Below, piece by piece: positions 17,335 to 26,277 of a DNA stretch of 64,000 nt (position 1 is the first letter of the stretch; each line of letters begins with the position of its first letter). A program made the translations under genes and the position numbers. This DNA comes from Labrenzia sp. VG12. GTDB taxonomy: Bacteria > Pseudomonadota > Alphaproteobacteria > Rhizobiales > Stappiaceae. The stretch spans positions 2,356,001-2,420,000 of the forward strand of contig NZ_CP022529.1 of NCBI RefSeq assembly GCF_002237595.1, given 5' to 3'. A model generated the notes under the pieces. It had not been told where the DNA came from. It worked only from the letters and a program-made list of their open reading frames with translations, and ran no database searches.

Positions 17335-20300
17335 TTGCCAGCAATCATAAAACCCTCGCGGATCTCCGTGGCCCAGCAGACAGAGCTGTCACGGGACGGT
17401 GCCCTGACCACCGTCTCTGCCTATGCCCTGTTTGATTTTTCGGATCCGAAGCGCTTCCTCACCGAACAGGCGCTCTGGCCGATGGTCGCCGAGCAAATGC
17501 CGAACGGCGCCATCTTCGACAAGGGTCAGGCCAAGCCGAAGGCGGAACTGATCATCGCCGGCTGTGCGCTGTCGCCCACGGAAGCCCCTGTCGAGGGTGT
17601 CGAAGTCACCGCCCGGTTCGGGTCTTTCCAAAAGAAGCTGGCCGTCTTCGGTGACCGGTTCTGGCGCCTGACCGACGAGGGCGTCCAGATGAGCCGGCCG
17701 ACGCCGTTCCTGAAGATGCCGATCGGCGACATTCAGGCCTTTGGAGGCCAGGGTTTTGCCCACAATCCGCGCGGCAAGGGGTATGGGGCCTCCATTCTTG
17801 TGGAATCCGGCTTTGATGCCCCGCTTCCCAACGTTGAAAATCCCGCGCGTTTGATCAAGTCCATAGAAGATCGGCCCACGCCGGTCCATTTTGGTCCGAT
17901 CGCAGCGGATGATCCGGCACGGATCACCTTGCTTGGCACCTACGACCAGCACTGGATCGACAAGGTCTCACCGCTGAAACCCGAAGATTTCAACCCGCTC
18001 TATCACTGCGAAGCACCGCATGATCAGCGATTTGACGCGTTTTTCAACGGGGGGGAAAGCTTTGCGATCTCCGGTATGTCACGCGGAGAAACAACGGTCG
18101 GCGGTCAGCTGCCGTATGTGACGGCGCGCTGTTTTTACGAGCTGGTGAAGGACGGCTCCCTGCATGAAACCGGCATGCGCTGCGACACCGTCACATTGTT
18201 CCCGAATGTGCAGAAGGCTGTCCTGACATTCCGTGGTCTCATTCGGGCCGAAGACCGGTTTGCAGAAGACATCGCCTCGATCATGGTCGCGGTGGAAGAA
18301 ACCGGGCAGACGTCGCGCGACCACGCCTATTACGCGGATATTCACCGGAAACGCCGGTCCAAGGAAGACGGCCACAAATACGCGCTCGCCGACTATCAGC
18401 TGATGCCCGAAATTGATGCCGCCATCTGGAACGAACGGCAGCAGGCAAAGCTCGACAAGGCGGCAGCCGACCGTCAGAAGTTCAAGGACAATCAGGACTG
18501 GGCCATCGGCAAGATGCTCGAGGACGAAGGCCTGCCCAAGGACATCTTCCCTGAGCAGCAATCCGGCATCGCCGACGACCTGCCCCTGATTGCCCAGCCA
18601 ACCCGCGAAGACCTGGAAAAAGGTGAACTGGACGTCGCCGCCCTGCTGGACGACGTCAAGGCCGTGGAAGAAGCGCTTCTGGAAAAACGCGACCGGGAAA
18701 TGGTGCGCGCCGAGCTGCAGCGGCGGGCCGTTGTTGCCGCCGCCCCTTCAGGACGCCTGCCGGCCAATCTCGAAACCCCGATTGTCGACGATGACCTGGT
18801 CCAACGGTATGCGGATGTTGAACTGGATCCGGACCTTGTCGACGGATTGAACCAGCTCAGCAGTCAGCTGAACGCACTGAAAACGCAGCGGGAGACGTCC
18901 AGTGACGCGGGGGCGGATGCGACCGCCGGCCTCGAACCTTCCCTTGACGGCCTCGCCGACTTGTTCGGTGAACCGCAAGGCGCCTCTCAGGATGACATCG
19001 AGGTGGCATACGACAAGGCGGTGGCCCGCGCGTTGCGCCAGCCGGAAGGCAGCATTCTGGCGGATCTCCGGCAGGCGCTCAGTGATATGGACCTTGTCGG
19101 TCTCGACCAGCTGAACACCGATACCCAGGCAACCAATGACGTTCAAAAGGCAGGCGCCAGCCTGGACGGGCTCGACAAGGGCGCTCTGGAAACGCAACTG
19201 GACCAGACCCTGAGCCAGACCGGATCGCTTCCGGTGGCCAAGGACACGTTCAACGACATGCTGGACGCGCTGATGGGCAAGGCTGCCGAGGCCGATACCG
19301 GAGCGATGCAACCCGCGGCCGGACAATCCCCGTCCGACGCGGTTCCCGCGGCTGTTGACATGACCATGGCAAGGCTTGAAGAAGCCGACGTCACGGTCGA
19401 CGAGAACATGGCCATGGCCCGCCACCAGTCGCCAACACCTCTTTTTCCGCTTGATCCCCTGCCGGAAGGCGTGCCGGTGCGCCTCGGCACCCTGATCGCG
19501 GAAAAGCTGAAGGCCGGTCACGCGTTCCACGGCGCAGACCTGGCCGGCGCAGACCTGCGCGGCGTTGATTTCAGCGGACTGGACCTGACCGACACGTTTT
19601 TTGAAAGAGCCGATCTGACCGGAGCCAGTTTTGCCGGTGCCGACCTGACCGGCGCTGTCTTTACCGGTGCGACGCTCGACGGGACGGATTTTACCAGGGC
19701 CGACCTGACCCATGCCAATCTCAGCCGGGTGCGCGCCAAGAACATGCGTCTGGACAGGGCCAGGCTCGTTGATCTGATGATCTTTCAGGCCAATTTCTCC
19801 GGAACTGCAGGCAGTAACGTCGAATTGGACAAGGTTCGCTTCATCGAAACGACGCTGGACAATGTCGAACTGACGCAAAGCCGGATCACCGACTGCCAGT
19901 TCCTGTCCGGAAGTGCCGACGGCATTGGCCTGCCCTCTTCCAAAATCCTCCGCACCATGTTCGTCATGGTGCCGATGACGGGTCTGGACCTGACCGGCAG
20001 CGACCTGGAACGGATCGGTTTTGTGGAAGTCAACGCAGCGGGAGCCGACGGCCGGAACGGCAAATGGCTCTCCGTCGGTTTCATGGGCAATTGCGATCTG
20101 ACCGGGGCCCGTTTTGACCGGCTCGACGCAAAGGAAAGCTCCTTCAACACCGCGAAAATGGAAGAGTGCTGCTTCCTGCGGGCGAAAGGGGATACCTGTT
20201 TTTTCAATGCCTGCGACCTGAAAGGCAACGACTTCCGATTGGCAGCCTTTCGCAATTCGATGTTCGGAAAATCCAACTTCCAGGGCAGCGACTTCTTTGG

Positions 20301-20466
20301 CGCCAATCTGTTCATGGCGGCGCTGACTGGCGCGGATCTGCGGAATTGTTCGATGCGGGCGGCCAATCTCTATGCAGCAAACCTTCTGGACACCAAACTG
20401 GCAGGTTGCGATCTGACCGGCGCAAATCTGGGACTGACCCTGATGGAGCAACAGAGCCATGCCTGA
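17335..20466 (+). CDS. DUF2169 protein fused to pentapeptide repeats
   Basis: A 1043-residue protein. Residues ~15-330 form a DUF2169 domain, recognisable from the IIKP start and the YDQHWIDK...PEDFNPLYHCEAP segment. In Agrobacterium a DUF2169 protein acts as an adaptor for a PAAR-containing type VI effector. Residues ~330-700 are charged, low-complexity linker with helical stretches. Residues ~705-1040 hold pentapeptide repeats of the A(D/N)LxG kind, which form a right-handed quadrilateral beta-helix. The start is TTG at 17335 with GAGAG just upstream; this gives the usual short lead into the IIKP motif. It overlaps the next gene by 8 nt. No toxin domain is recognisable. Confidence 0.85.
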   Translation: MPAIIKPSRISVAQQTELSRDGALTTVSAYALFDFSDPKRFLTEQALWPMVAEQMPNGAIFDKGQAKPKAELIIAGCALSPTEAPVEGVEVTARFGSFQKKLAVFGDRFWRLTDEGVQMSRPTPFLKMPIGDIQAFGGQGFAHNPRGKGYGASILVESGFDAPLPNVENPARLIKSIEDRPTPVHFGPIAADDPARITLLGTYDQHWIDKVSPLKPEDFNPLYHCEAPHDQRFDAFFNGGESFAISGMSRGETTVGGQLPYVTARCFYELVKDGSLHETGMRCDTVTLFPNVQKAVLTFRGLIRAEDRFAEDIASIMVAVEETGQTSRDHAYYADIHRKRRSKEDGHKYALADYQLMPEIDAAIWNERQQAKLDKAAADRQKFKDNQDWAIGKMLEDEGLPKDIFPEQQSGIADDLPLIAQPTREDLEKGELDVAALLDDVKAVEEALLEKRDREMVRAELQRRAVVAAAPSGRLPANLETPIVDDDLVQRYADVELDPDLVDGLNQLSSQLNALKTQRETSSDAGADATAGLEPSLDGLADLFGEPQGASQDDIEVAYDKAVARALRQPEGSILADLRQALSDMDLVGLDQLNTDTQATNDVQKAGASLDGLDKGALETQLDQTLSQTGSLPVAKDTFNDMLDALMGKAAEADTGAMQPAAGQSPSDAVPAAVDMTMARLEEADVTVDENMAMARHQSPTPLFPLDPLPEGVPVRLGTLIAEKLKAGHAFHGADLAGADLRGVDFSGLDLTDTFFERADLTGASFAGADLTGAVFTGATLDGTDFTRADLTHANLSRVRAKNMRLDRARLVDLMIFQANFSGTAGSNVELDKVRFIETTLDNVELTQSRITDCQFLSGSADGIGLPSSKILRTMFVMVPMTGLDLTGSDLERIGFVEVNAAGADGRNGKWLSVGFMGNCDLTGARFDRLDAKESSFNTAKMEECCFLRAKGDTCFFNACDLKGNDFRLAAFRNSMFGKSNFQGSDFFGANLFMAALTGADLRNCSMRAANLYAANLLDTKLAGCDLTGANLGLTLMEQQSHA

Positions 20467-21580
20467 CAAACCAGACAGAAAGCCGATATCGCGCGAAGAC
20501 GTTCTGGCCTTTCACGCTCATGAACAGCCGATCATGATGCGCGATGCGGCGGGTCACTCCTTCGCGGGTGAGGACCTTAGCGGCATCCGCTTCATCGACT
20601 GCAACCTCACGGGCTGCGATTTCTCAGGCGCCGACCTGTCCGAGGCCCAGATCGTTTCCTGTCAACTGAATGCAGCAACGTTCAACCGCTGCAATCTCTA
20701 CAACACCCAGCTTGTCGGCTGCGACCTGCCGGGAGCACAGCTGCGGGACACTCACGTTGAACGGCTTCAGGTTGTCGGCGGCGATGCCAGTGGTTGCGCC
20801 TTTGAGGGCAGCACCTTCACCGAGATTTCCTTCGCGCAGCCGAACCTGTCCAACGCCGATTTTTCGGGCACCAGCTTCTATCGGGCCGCCATGATCGCGC
20901 CGGACATCAAGGGCGCCAGTTTTGCCAACGCGACCCTGTCGAATTTCATGCTGAGTGAAGCCGACCTGCGGCCGGTCGACATTACCGGGGCGCATATCGA
21001 CATCGCCCTGTTTGCCGACGCGAACCTCTCCGGCCTCGATCTTGCCGGCCAGTCCTGGCAGCATTGCACATTCCACAAGGGCGCGTTCAAGGGCACCCGG
21101 ATGGACGGTGCGAACCTGACAGCGTCGGTGTTCGCCGAGTGCGACTTTGAAGGTGCCAGCCTGAAAGGTGTCACGGCCAACACGACCGGATTCACAAACA
21201 GCAAGCTGGACGGTGTCGACCTGTCCGGAAGCCAGTTGTCTTTGGCGAATTTCGCCGGCGCAGGCCTGTCCGCGGCCCGTTTCAACAGGTCTCAGATGTT
21301 CTCCGCCGTCTTTCTGGAAGCCGATTGCCGGGCGGCACTCTTCGACGAGTGTGACCTCGCCCAGGCTGAACTCTCGCATGCGGACCTGTCCGGCGCCTCA
21401 CTGACGGCAGGCCGCTTTTACAACACCAAGTTTCACGGCGCTAAAACCGAGCAAACTGTGATGCTCGGCACATCGGGCAGTCGCATAGAAACCGACACTG
21501 AACGACTGATTGCAGAATTGTACCGGACAGACCGGGTCGCCCTGCATGGCGAAACCCCGGCCACAGGAGAGAACCTCTGA
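20459..21580 (+). CDS. Pentapeptide repeat protein
   Basis: A 373-residue protein made almost wholly of pentapeptide repeats (residues ~35-345; units such as ADLSE, CDFSG, ANLSG, ADLSG) with short caps. It would fold as a long right-handed beta-helix. Its start overlaps the stop of the DUF2169 gene and its stop overlaps the next start by one base, so translation is coupled. Stand-alone repeat proteins of this shape include gyrase-binding DNA mimics (Qnr, MfpA), but the operon context favours a partner of the DUF2169 fusion. Confidence 0.88.
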   Translation: MPDKPDRKPISREDVLAFHAHEQPIMMRDAAGHSFAGEDLSGIRFIDCNLTGCDFSGADLSEAQIVSCQLNAATFNRCNLYNTQLVGCDLPGAQLRDTHVERLQVVGGDASGCAFEGSTFTEISFAQPNLSNADFSGTSFYRAAMIAPDIKGASFANATLSNFMLSEADLRPVDITGAHIDIALFADANLSGLDLAGQSWQHCTFHKGAFKGTRMDGANLTASVFAECDFEGASLKGVTANTTGFTNSKLDGVDLSGSQLSLANFAGAGLSAARFNRSQMFSAVFLEADCRAALFDECDLAQAELSHADLSGASLTAGRFYNTKFHGAKTEQTVMLGTSGSRIETDTERLIAELYRTDRVALHGETPATGENL

Positions 21581-21981
21581 TGCCTTTCGTGAACACCCAG
21601 GGACCTCTGCCGGGCATGGATTTCTCGGTCCCCGATGTCTACCTGCAAACAACGCCAGCCGGTCCCATGCCGATACCGCTGATGTCCATGGGCATGCGCG
21701 CGACCGAGATCCCGACATGTCTTCGCACCTATGTCATGTGCACGCCGGTGCATAACATGGCAAACATTGCCCCGGTCACGATCAGTGGCCCCGGTCCCGG
21801 TGTCGCCTCCGGCATGGTGTGTTCCAACAGCCGCAACATTCTGGGCTCATTCAAACTGTTTTTCCAATGCATGCCCGCGACCCGTTCGCTGATGGACCCG
21901 ACCGCTCAAAATGGCCTGTCGCCGAACTCCGTCGGATTGACCCTTTCTCCGTCACAGATTCGAGTCCTGTGCCTGAGTTGA
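21580..21981 (+). CDS. PAAR-like protein (DUF4150)
   Basis: A 133-residue DUF4150 protein. The family is a PAAR-like cap that sharpens the VgrG spike of type VI systems. The pattern ...DVYLQTT-PAGPMPIPLMSMG at the N-terminus and the CxxxTxxMCTPVHNMA stretch, with several conserved Cys, His and Pro, are typical. No C-terminal toxin extension is fused to it, unlike many effector-bearing PAAR proteins. Its start shares one base with the preceding stop. Confidence 0.83.
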   Translation: MPFVNTQGPLPGMDFSVPDVYLQTTPAGPMPIPLMSMGMRATEIPTCLRTYVMCTPVHNMANIAPVTISGPGPGVASGMVCSNSRNILGSFKLFFQCMPATRSLMDPTAQNGLSPNSVGLTLSPSQIRVLCLS

Positions 21982-22059
21982 TCAACCTGGACCGACGGCC
22001 TCTCGGTTCCACCGAAATCTGATAGACTTGACACACCATTTGAAGACAGTGAGCTGCTC

Positions 22060-22701
22060 ATGACCCCGAAGACCCAGAGCCAAATGGAACCGGTCGCAAA
22101 AACAGCACAGCAGGACCCTGCCGCGAGCGCCGGACTTCAGACCGGGACGGTCAAGGCACTGCTTACAGAAGTGGAAGCCATGGTGACGCTGGACACGGGC
22201 GAACAGATCCATGCGGTTCAGGCCACGAGCTGTCTGCTGGCACCGGTCATTGGCGACACGGTTCTGGTCTATAGCGGCCCCGAGCAGTCCTTCATGCTAT
22301 CCGTTCTGGCCCGGGAAGCCACCGTCACGGCTGAAATCGGCGTGACAGGTGCAAAGGATGTTGCCCTGACCACCAAGGGCAGCCTCGCTCTCTCTGCTCC
22401 GGACGTGAAGGTGAGCGCCCGCCGGCTGACTGTCCTGACCGAAAGCCTGATGCAGACCGGCAAGCAGCTGGTGACCAATTTCAGCCGGTCCCTTGAGACC
22501 TATGTCGACAAGATGGTCAATGCCCGCACAATCACCACGACCGCACAGAGCCGCAGCAGTGCGATCAAGGAAACCGAGACGCTCAAGGCCGGTATTCTGG
22601 TTCAGAACATCGACAGTGTCGCCACGCAGAACAGCGACGTGTCTCTGATCACCGCCAAGGAAGATGTTCGTCTTGATGCCGAACGTGTCAGCATCGGCTG
22701 A
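22060..22701 (+). CDS. DUF3540 protein
   Basis: A 213-residue protein of the DUF3540 family, which is repeatedly found with DUF2169, DUF4150 and VgrG-type genes. The N-terminal ~90 residues form an OB-like strand region (GTVKALLTEVEAMVTLDTGE...GDTVLVYSG), then repeated beta units, then a helix near 150-175. Molecular function is unknown. The operon position suggests a spike or baseplate-like accessory part. Confidence 0.8.
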   Translation: MTPKTQSQMEPVAKTAQQDPAASAGLQTGTVKALLTEVEAMVTLDTGEQIHAVQATSCLLAPVIGDTVLVYSGPEQSFMLSVLAREATVTAEIGVTGAKDVALTTKGSLALSAPDVKVSARRLTVLTESLMQTGKQLVTNFSRSLETYVDKMVNARTITTTAQSRSSAIKETETLKAGILVQNIDSVATQNSDVSLITAKEDVRLDAERVSIG

Positions 22702-22733
22702 GCTGCAGCAGGAACACGGCGACAGGGTAAACA

Positions 22734-24578
22734 ATGCTTCTGGTGGATGACAGACTTCAGGCAGCGCGCGACCACGCGGCCGCCGGCAGGCATGACAACG
22801 CAGCCTTGCTGTTTGAAAGCATCCTCGACATTTCCCCCGGACATCCGGAAGCCCTCACCGGCCTGATCGAGACAAGCCTTGCCAGAGGCGACCTGCAATC
22901 GGCCCAGTCTCTTCTGACAAAGGCAACAGCGCAGAGCGAGCGGGATGCCGGTTTCCTGGCCCTTGCCGCAAAAGTGGCCCTCGCAGGCGACAATCCCGGC
23001 GAGGCGGAGCGTCTGGCTGATCGGGCTCTGGCGATCGATCCCCATCATGTCCAGGCTGCACTGCTCAAAGCCGAATTACTGGCTGCTGCCGGCGCCCTCG
23101 CCGACGTGGAAGTCCTTTTGAATACCGTTCGAGCGCAGACAGAAAGCCAGGACATCCTGCATGGCATCGCCCGGCTCTACTTCTCGATCGGTCTGTTTGC
23201 CCCCGCTCTTGCCTCGGCACGCGAGGCCCATGCGCTTGATCCCGACGATGCTGCTCTCAACGCTCTTGTCGGTCAGCTCCTGACTGTCCTGGCGGATCAC
23301 GGGGAAGCCGCTGGATTTCTCCAGAAGGCACACTTGCAGGATCCGGCCAACCCGGAATACCTGCTGGCGCTCGCCAACAATGCCGCGGCAACCGGCCAGT
23401 TGACGGAAGCGTTGCGGTTTGCCGACCGGGTCAAGACACTGTTTCCGGACTCCATGCCCGCCTGGCTCTGTTACATCCGGATCAAGGCAGAGCGCGGTGA
23501 GGCCGAAGAAGCCCTGCGGGATTTCGCACCGGTTGCCAAGGCGTCGAAGAACCGCATGGAAGCCGTTCTGACGCTTGGAACCGCCTACGGTCTGGCCGGG
23601 GAACCGGAAAAGACCCTGCAACTTCTGGAACCGCTGCTTGGCAACAGCGACCGGCTGGAAGAGCCCGACAGGGCCCGGCTGTTGAGCGTGCTCCGGGAAA
23701 CGTATCTTGCAACGGGTCAGCTGGACAGGCTGCCAGAGGTGCTCAATCTGTCGGGTTCGGATGCGGCCAAGAAGCCGGACGAGGAGGCGCTGGCGAACCA
23801 TCTCCGCTCTTCGGCGATGGTGGTCGATCCCGGTCTGAGCAACCTGGAATTCATGGTGATGGCCCGGTTTATCAGCGCCGCCGGACAAGGAACGCAAACG
23901 CCCGTGATTGGTGCGGCAACTCTGGCCGGTCTTGTGCGGCTGTTCGGTTTCGACACCTTTCTGCCGAGCGATACCCAGGTGACAAACCAGCTGCAACCCG
24001 CGATATCAGGGACCTTTCCGGTCTCTGGTCTGCTGGCCGTGCCGGCTCAAATGCGTGGTGGTCTGACGGGGTCCACGCCTTATCTGCCGGCGCGCGAAGA
24101 TCGCCTGCGACGGTGGCGCGACGCCTTGTCGGAGTATCCCAGACCCTGGATCGGGATCGCCTGGAATGAAGCCCCGCCCGGTCTGACCCTGGACAGCCTG
24201 CTCTCCGGCCTGCCTCCGTTGCCCGGAACCTTGGTCAGCACCATCTGGGACCACAGCCGGTCCCAGCTCGCCGGCCACAAGGGTATCATCGACGCCGGTC
24301 GTCATATCGAACAGCTCGAAGATCTGGCGGCACTGGTGCAGGTGCTGGATTATGTCGTCGGTCCGGACGGCATCATACTGCATGCGGCGGGCGCCTCCGG
24401 AACGCCCGGCCTGGCACTCGTCCCGCGTGTCGCGCCCTGGTACTGGTTTTCAGAAGAGGGTCGCAGCATCTGGTATCCGAGCCTTGATGTCATCCGCTCT
24501 CCGAGGGCCGGTCACTGGGCAACGCTTCTTCCAGAACTCTCCGAAGAAATTGCCGGGCGGTTTCACAAGGGGATCTGA
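22734..24578 (+). CDS. TPR protein with glycosyltransferase-like C-terminus
   Basis: A 614-residue cytoplasmic protein. Residues ~5-350 are tetratricopeptide repeats (for example APALASAREAHALDPDDAAL). The C-terminal ~200 residues resemble the GT-B tail seen in TPR-linked glycosyltransferase-9-like proteins: LDYVVGPDGIILHAAGASGTPGLAL, then PWYWF and WYPSLDVIRSPRAGHWATLLPEL, matching the usual W-rich SPWYPS-RLFRQ motif. Key donor-site residues are hard to judge. It is 32 nt after DUF3540 and is the last gene of the island. The role could be modification or scaffolding of the spike proteins; this is inference. Confidence 0.75.
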   Translation: MLLVDDRLQAARDHAAAGRHDNAALLFESILDISPGHPEALTGLIETSLARGDLQSAQSLLTKATAQSERDAGFLALAAKVALAGDNPGEAERLADRALAIDPHHVQAALLKAELLAAAGALADVEVLLNTVRAQTESQDILHGIARLYFSIGLFAPALASAREAHALDPDDAALNALVGQLLTVLADHGEAAGFLQKAHLQDPANPEYLLALANNAAATGQLTEALRFADRVKTLFPDSMPAWLCYIRIKAERGEAEEALRDFAPVAKASKNRMEAVLTLGTAYGLAGEPEKTLQLLEPLLGNSDRLEEPDRARLLSVLRETYLATGQLDRLPEVLNLSGSDAAKKPDEEALANHLRSSAMVVDPGLSNLEFMVMARFISAAGQGTQTPVIGAATLAGLVRLFGFDTFLPSDTQVTNQLQPAISGTFPVSGLLAVPAQMRGGLTGSTPYLPAREDRLRRWRDALSEYPRPWIGIAWNEAPPGLTLDSLLSGLPPLPGTLVSTIWDHSRSQLAGHKGIIDAGRHIEQLEDLAALVQVLDYVVGPDGIILHAAGASGTPGLALVPRVAPWYWFSEEGRSIWYPSLDVIRSPRAGHWATLLPELSEEIAGRFHKGI

Positions 24579-24601
24579 CCGGTCGGGTTGCTCCATCCGC
24601 C

Positions 24602-24618
24602 CCCCCCTGACAGGGGGG
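24602..24618 (+). terminator. GC hairpin after the island
   Basis: CCCCCC-TGACA-GGGGGG lies 23 bp after the TPR gene stop. The stem is strong but lacks a T-tract, so termination is only probable. Confidence 0.4.
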
Positions 24619-24767
24619 CTGCTGAAATGCTATGAAAAATACTGGAACGGCCGTTTTCCAGCGCCCATCGGCTTCGCCCCAGGAACATCCGCTGTGCTAT
24701 CGGCCGATCCTGATTGCCTGGAACCAGGAAGAGGCGGGCGTTGGAGCAAGAACTGACTGCCCAGAAC

Positions 24768-25286
24768 ATGAACAGGGTCCTGATTGCCGGTTGCCCGGGC
24801 TCCGGCAAGTCACAGGCTGCACGCGCACTCGGCCAGCTGACCGGGCTGCCGGTCATTCACCTGGACAGCCATTACTGGCTGCCGGGCTGGCAACATCCGA
24901 CAAAGGCAGCCTGGCGCGCGACCATTCAGGAACTGGTCGCCAGGCCTCGTTGGATCATGGACGGCAACTTTGCCGACACGCTCGACCTGCGCCTCGCGGC
25001 AGCGGACACGCTGATTTATCTGGATTTTTCCACCCTGCTGTGTGCCACGAGAGTGGCGCGGCGCACCTTGTTCGGACACGGCAAATCCCGCGGAGGCGAA
25101 TTGCCCGAAGGCTGTGTTGAACGGATCGACTGGCCGTTTTTCCGTTTCGTTCTGAACTACAGGGAAGACCACCGCGAGAAAGACCTTGCGGGCATCCACT
25201 CATTTGCCGGCAAGAGCTACATTTTTACCCGGCCACGGCAATTGGCGCGTTTTCTTGCCGGACTGAAAAAGTCGATCGGGATCTGA
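24768..25286 (+). CDS. P-loop kinase-like protein (FlaR/topology modulation type)
   Basis: A 172-residue adenylate-kinase-like P-loop protein. Walker A is GCPGSGKS near the N-terminus, followed by HLDSHYWLPGW and WIMDGNFADTLDLRLAAADTLIYLD, which match the so-called DNA topology modulation (FlaR-like) family. Substrate is unknown. The start is uncertain: ATG 24768 gives the usual N-terminus, while TTG 24741 has a better ribosome site (GGAAGAGG). Confidence 0.8.
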   Translation: MNRVLIAGCPGSGKSQAARALGQLTGLPVIHLDSHYWLPGWQHPTKAAWRATIQELVARPRWIMDGNFADTLDLRLAAADTLIYLDFSTLLCATRVARRTLFGHGKSRGGELPEGCVERIDWPFFRFVLNYREDHREKDLAGIHSFAGKSYIFTRPRQLARFLAGLKKSIGI

Positions 25287-25304
25287 AGCTCCCTTTGCCG
25301 GAAA

Positions 25305-25325
25305 AGGGGCCGCAACACGGCCCCT
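25305..25325 (-). terminator. Terminator of the minus-strand unit
   Basis: AGGGGCCG (25305-25312), loop CAACA, CGGCCCCT (25318-25325). On the minus strand it is followed by TTTTCC, and it lies 13 bp after the full-length stop of the damaged secreted-protein gene. Confidence 0.75.
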
Positions 25326-25338
25326 CTCCTCTGACCGG

Positions 25339-25812
25339 TCACTTGCAGAGTTCACCGGAATAGCGAACCAGGCCCTGCAGATCCTGCGGATTGCGCAGAT
25401 CCACCGGGCCGTAGCTGGTGAAGCTGCCGCCATAGTCGGACAATGTGCCCCGCCCCTAGCCTTCCTGAACATCATAACTGATTTCAATCATGTAGCGACC
25501 AGGCCTGCCTGGAACCGCGGTCAGGATGCCGACATCTTTGGTGTATATCGCTCCACCGTCCGCGCGGCCGAAATAGTGTTCCATCTCCATTTCAAGTCCG
25601 GTTTCCGTGACGCGCTGCTCCAGGATCTTGCCGGACGCATTGGTCACCGACCCCATCAGCGTCGCGGAGATGATCACCGGCTTTCCCTCGCCTTCGGCAA
25701 AGAAATTCGGAATGGCGGCGCCTCCGATCTCCAGGCAGTCGTCGGCCATGGCAGGCAGAGCCGTCATCATCATGGCAGCAGCTGCCGCCAGTGTGGTTCG
25801 AAACGTTTTCAT
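25339..25812 (-). pseudogene. Secreted protein gene interrupted by an in-frame TAG
   Basis: The frame starts at ATG 25812 (AAGGGATC upstream) with a clear signal peptide ending ALPAMA. It encodes a beta-rich periplasmic protein of about 118 residues up to a TAG at 25456-25458. In the same frame, directly after the TAG, 38 more codons read TLSDYGGSFTSYGPVDLRNP and end LVRYSGELCK before TGA at 25339-25341. That segment looks like genuine coding sequence, and the terminator follows at once, so the ancestral gene was about 157 codons. The amber codon may be a nonsense mutation (for example from AAG or CAG), a sequencing error, or a readthrough site. I do not recognise the family. It follows the tautomerase-like gene after 30 nt. 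Confidence 0.65.
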
Positions 25813-25842
25813 GTGTTTGATCCCTTGAATTCTGTCTGACAC

Positions 25843-26259
25843 TCAGCCTTTGGCAAGGCGCTCGGAAAGCTGCTGATTGGTCATCGCCTCGCCGTCCAGG
25901 TTCCAGGTCCCGTCCACCGTGTGAACAAGGTTCGACCAGATCTTCTCCCGCGGCAGCCGCCCCTCGGCGGCATCGGCGATGATGTCGGTCGCCTCCTTGA
26001 AGAAGCCGACCTGGATGTCCCGGTCGGCCAGGGCAAAGGACGGTGTCTTGCATTCCAGCCAGGCGCCCTTGACCGGTTCGCCCCCGGAGAGGGCTCCACC
26101 ATGCGGCAGCGCCTGGATCTGCATGGTGACGTTGGGCGTCATGACGGCGTTGCCGGCAAGGCCGTGCCATTTCAGGAAAGCGTCGGTGATTTTCTTTCCG
26201 GCCAACCGGCCGGCTTCCTCGGTCAGGACACCTTCCGTGTAGTTCAGTGCAAGTGGCAT
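25843..26259 (-). CDS. Tautomerase-like protein
   Basis: A 138-residue protein starting Met-Pro, which would leave the N-terminal proline used as the catalytic base in the tautomerase/MIF superfamily. The helix GRLAGKKITDAFLKWHGLAG and the strand MTPNVTMQIQALP fit that fold. Identification rests on the N-terminus and pattern only, so it is tentative. It is divergent from the TetR gene and is probably repressed by it through operators at 26278-26361. Confidence 0.6.
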   Translation of the reverse strand: MPLALNYTEGVLTEEAGRLAGKKITDAFLKWHGLAGNAVMTPNVTMQIQALPHGGALSGGEPVKGAWLECKTPSFALADRDIQVGFFKEATDIIADAAEGRLPREKIWSNLVHTVDGTWNLDGEAMTNQQLSERLAKG

Positions 26260-26277
26260 GGTTCTGCTCCCTTCAAG

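Noticed and set aside
18748..20469. Minus-strand frame of 573 codons
   Set aside because: It mirrors the pentapeptide repeats on the plus strand and has no ribosome site or family motif.
25200..25487. Minus-strand frame of 95 codons after the amber codon
   Set aside because: It is in a different frame from the natural continuation of the secreted protein, which reads better.
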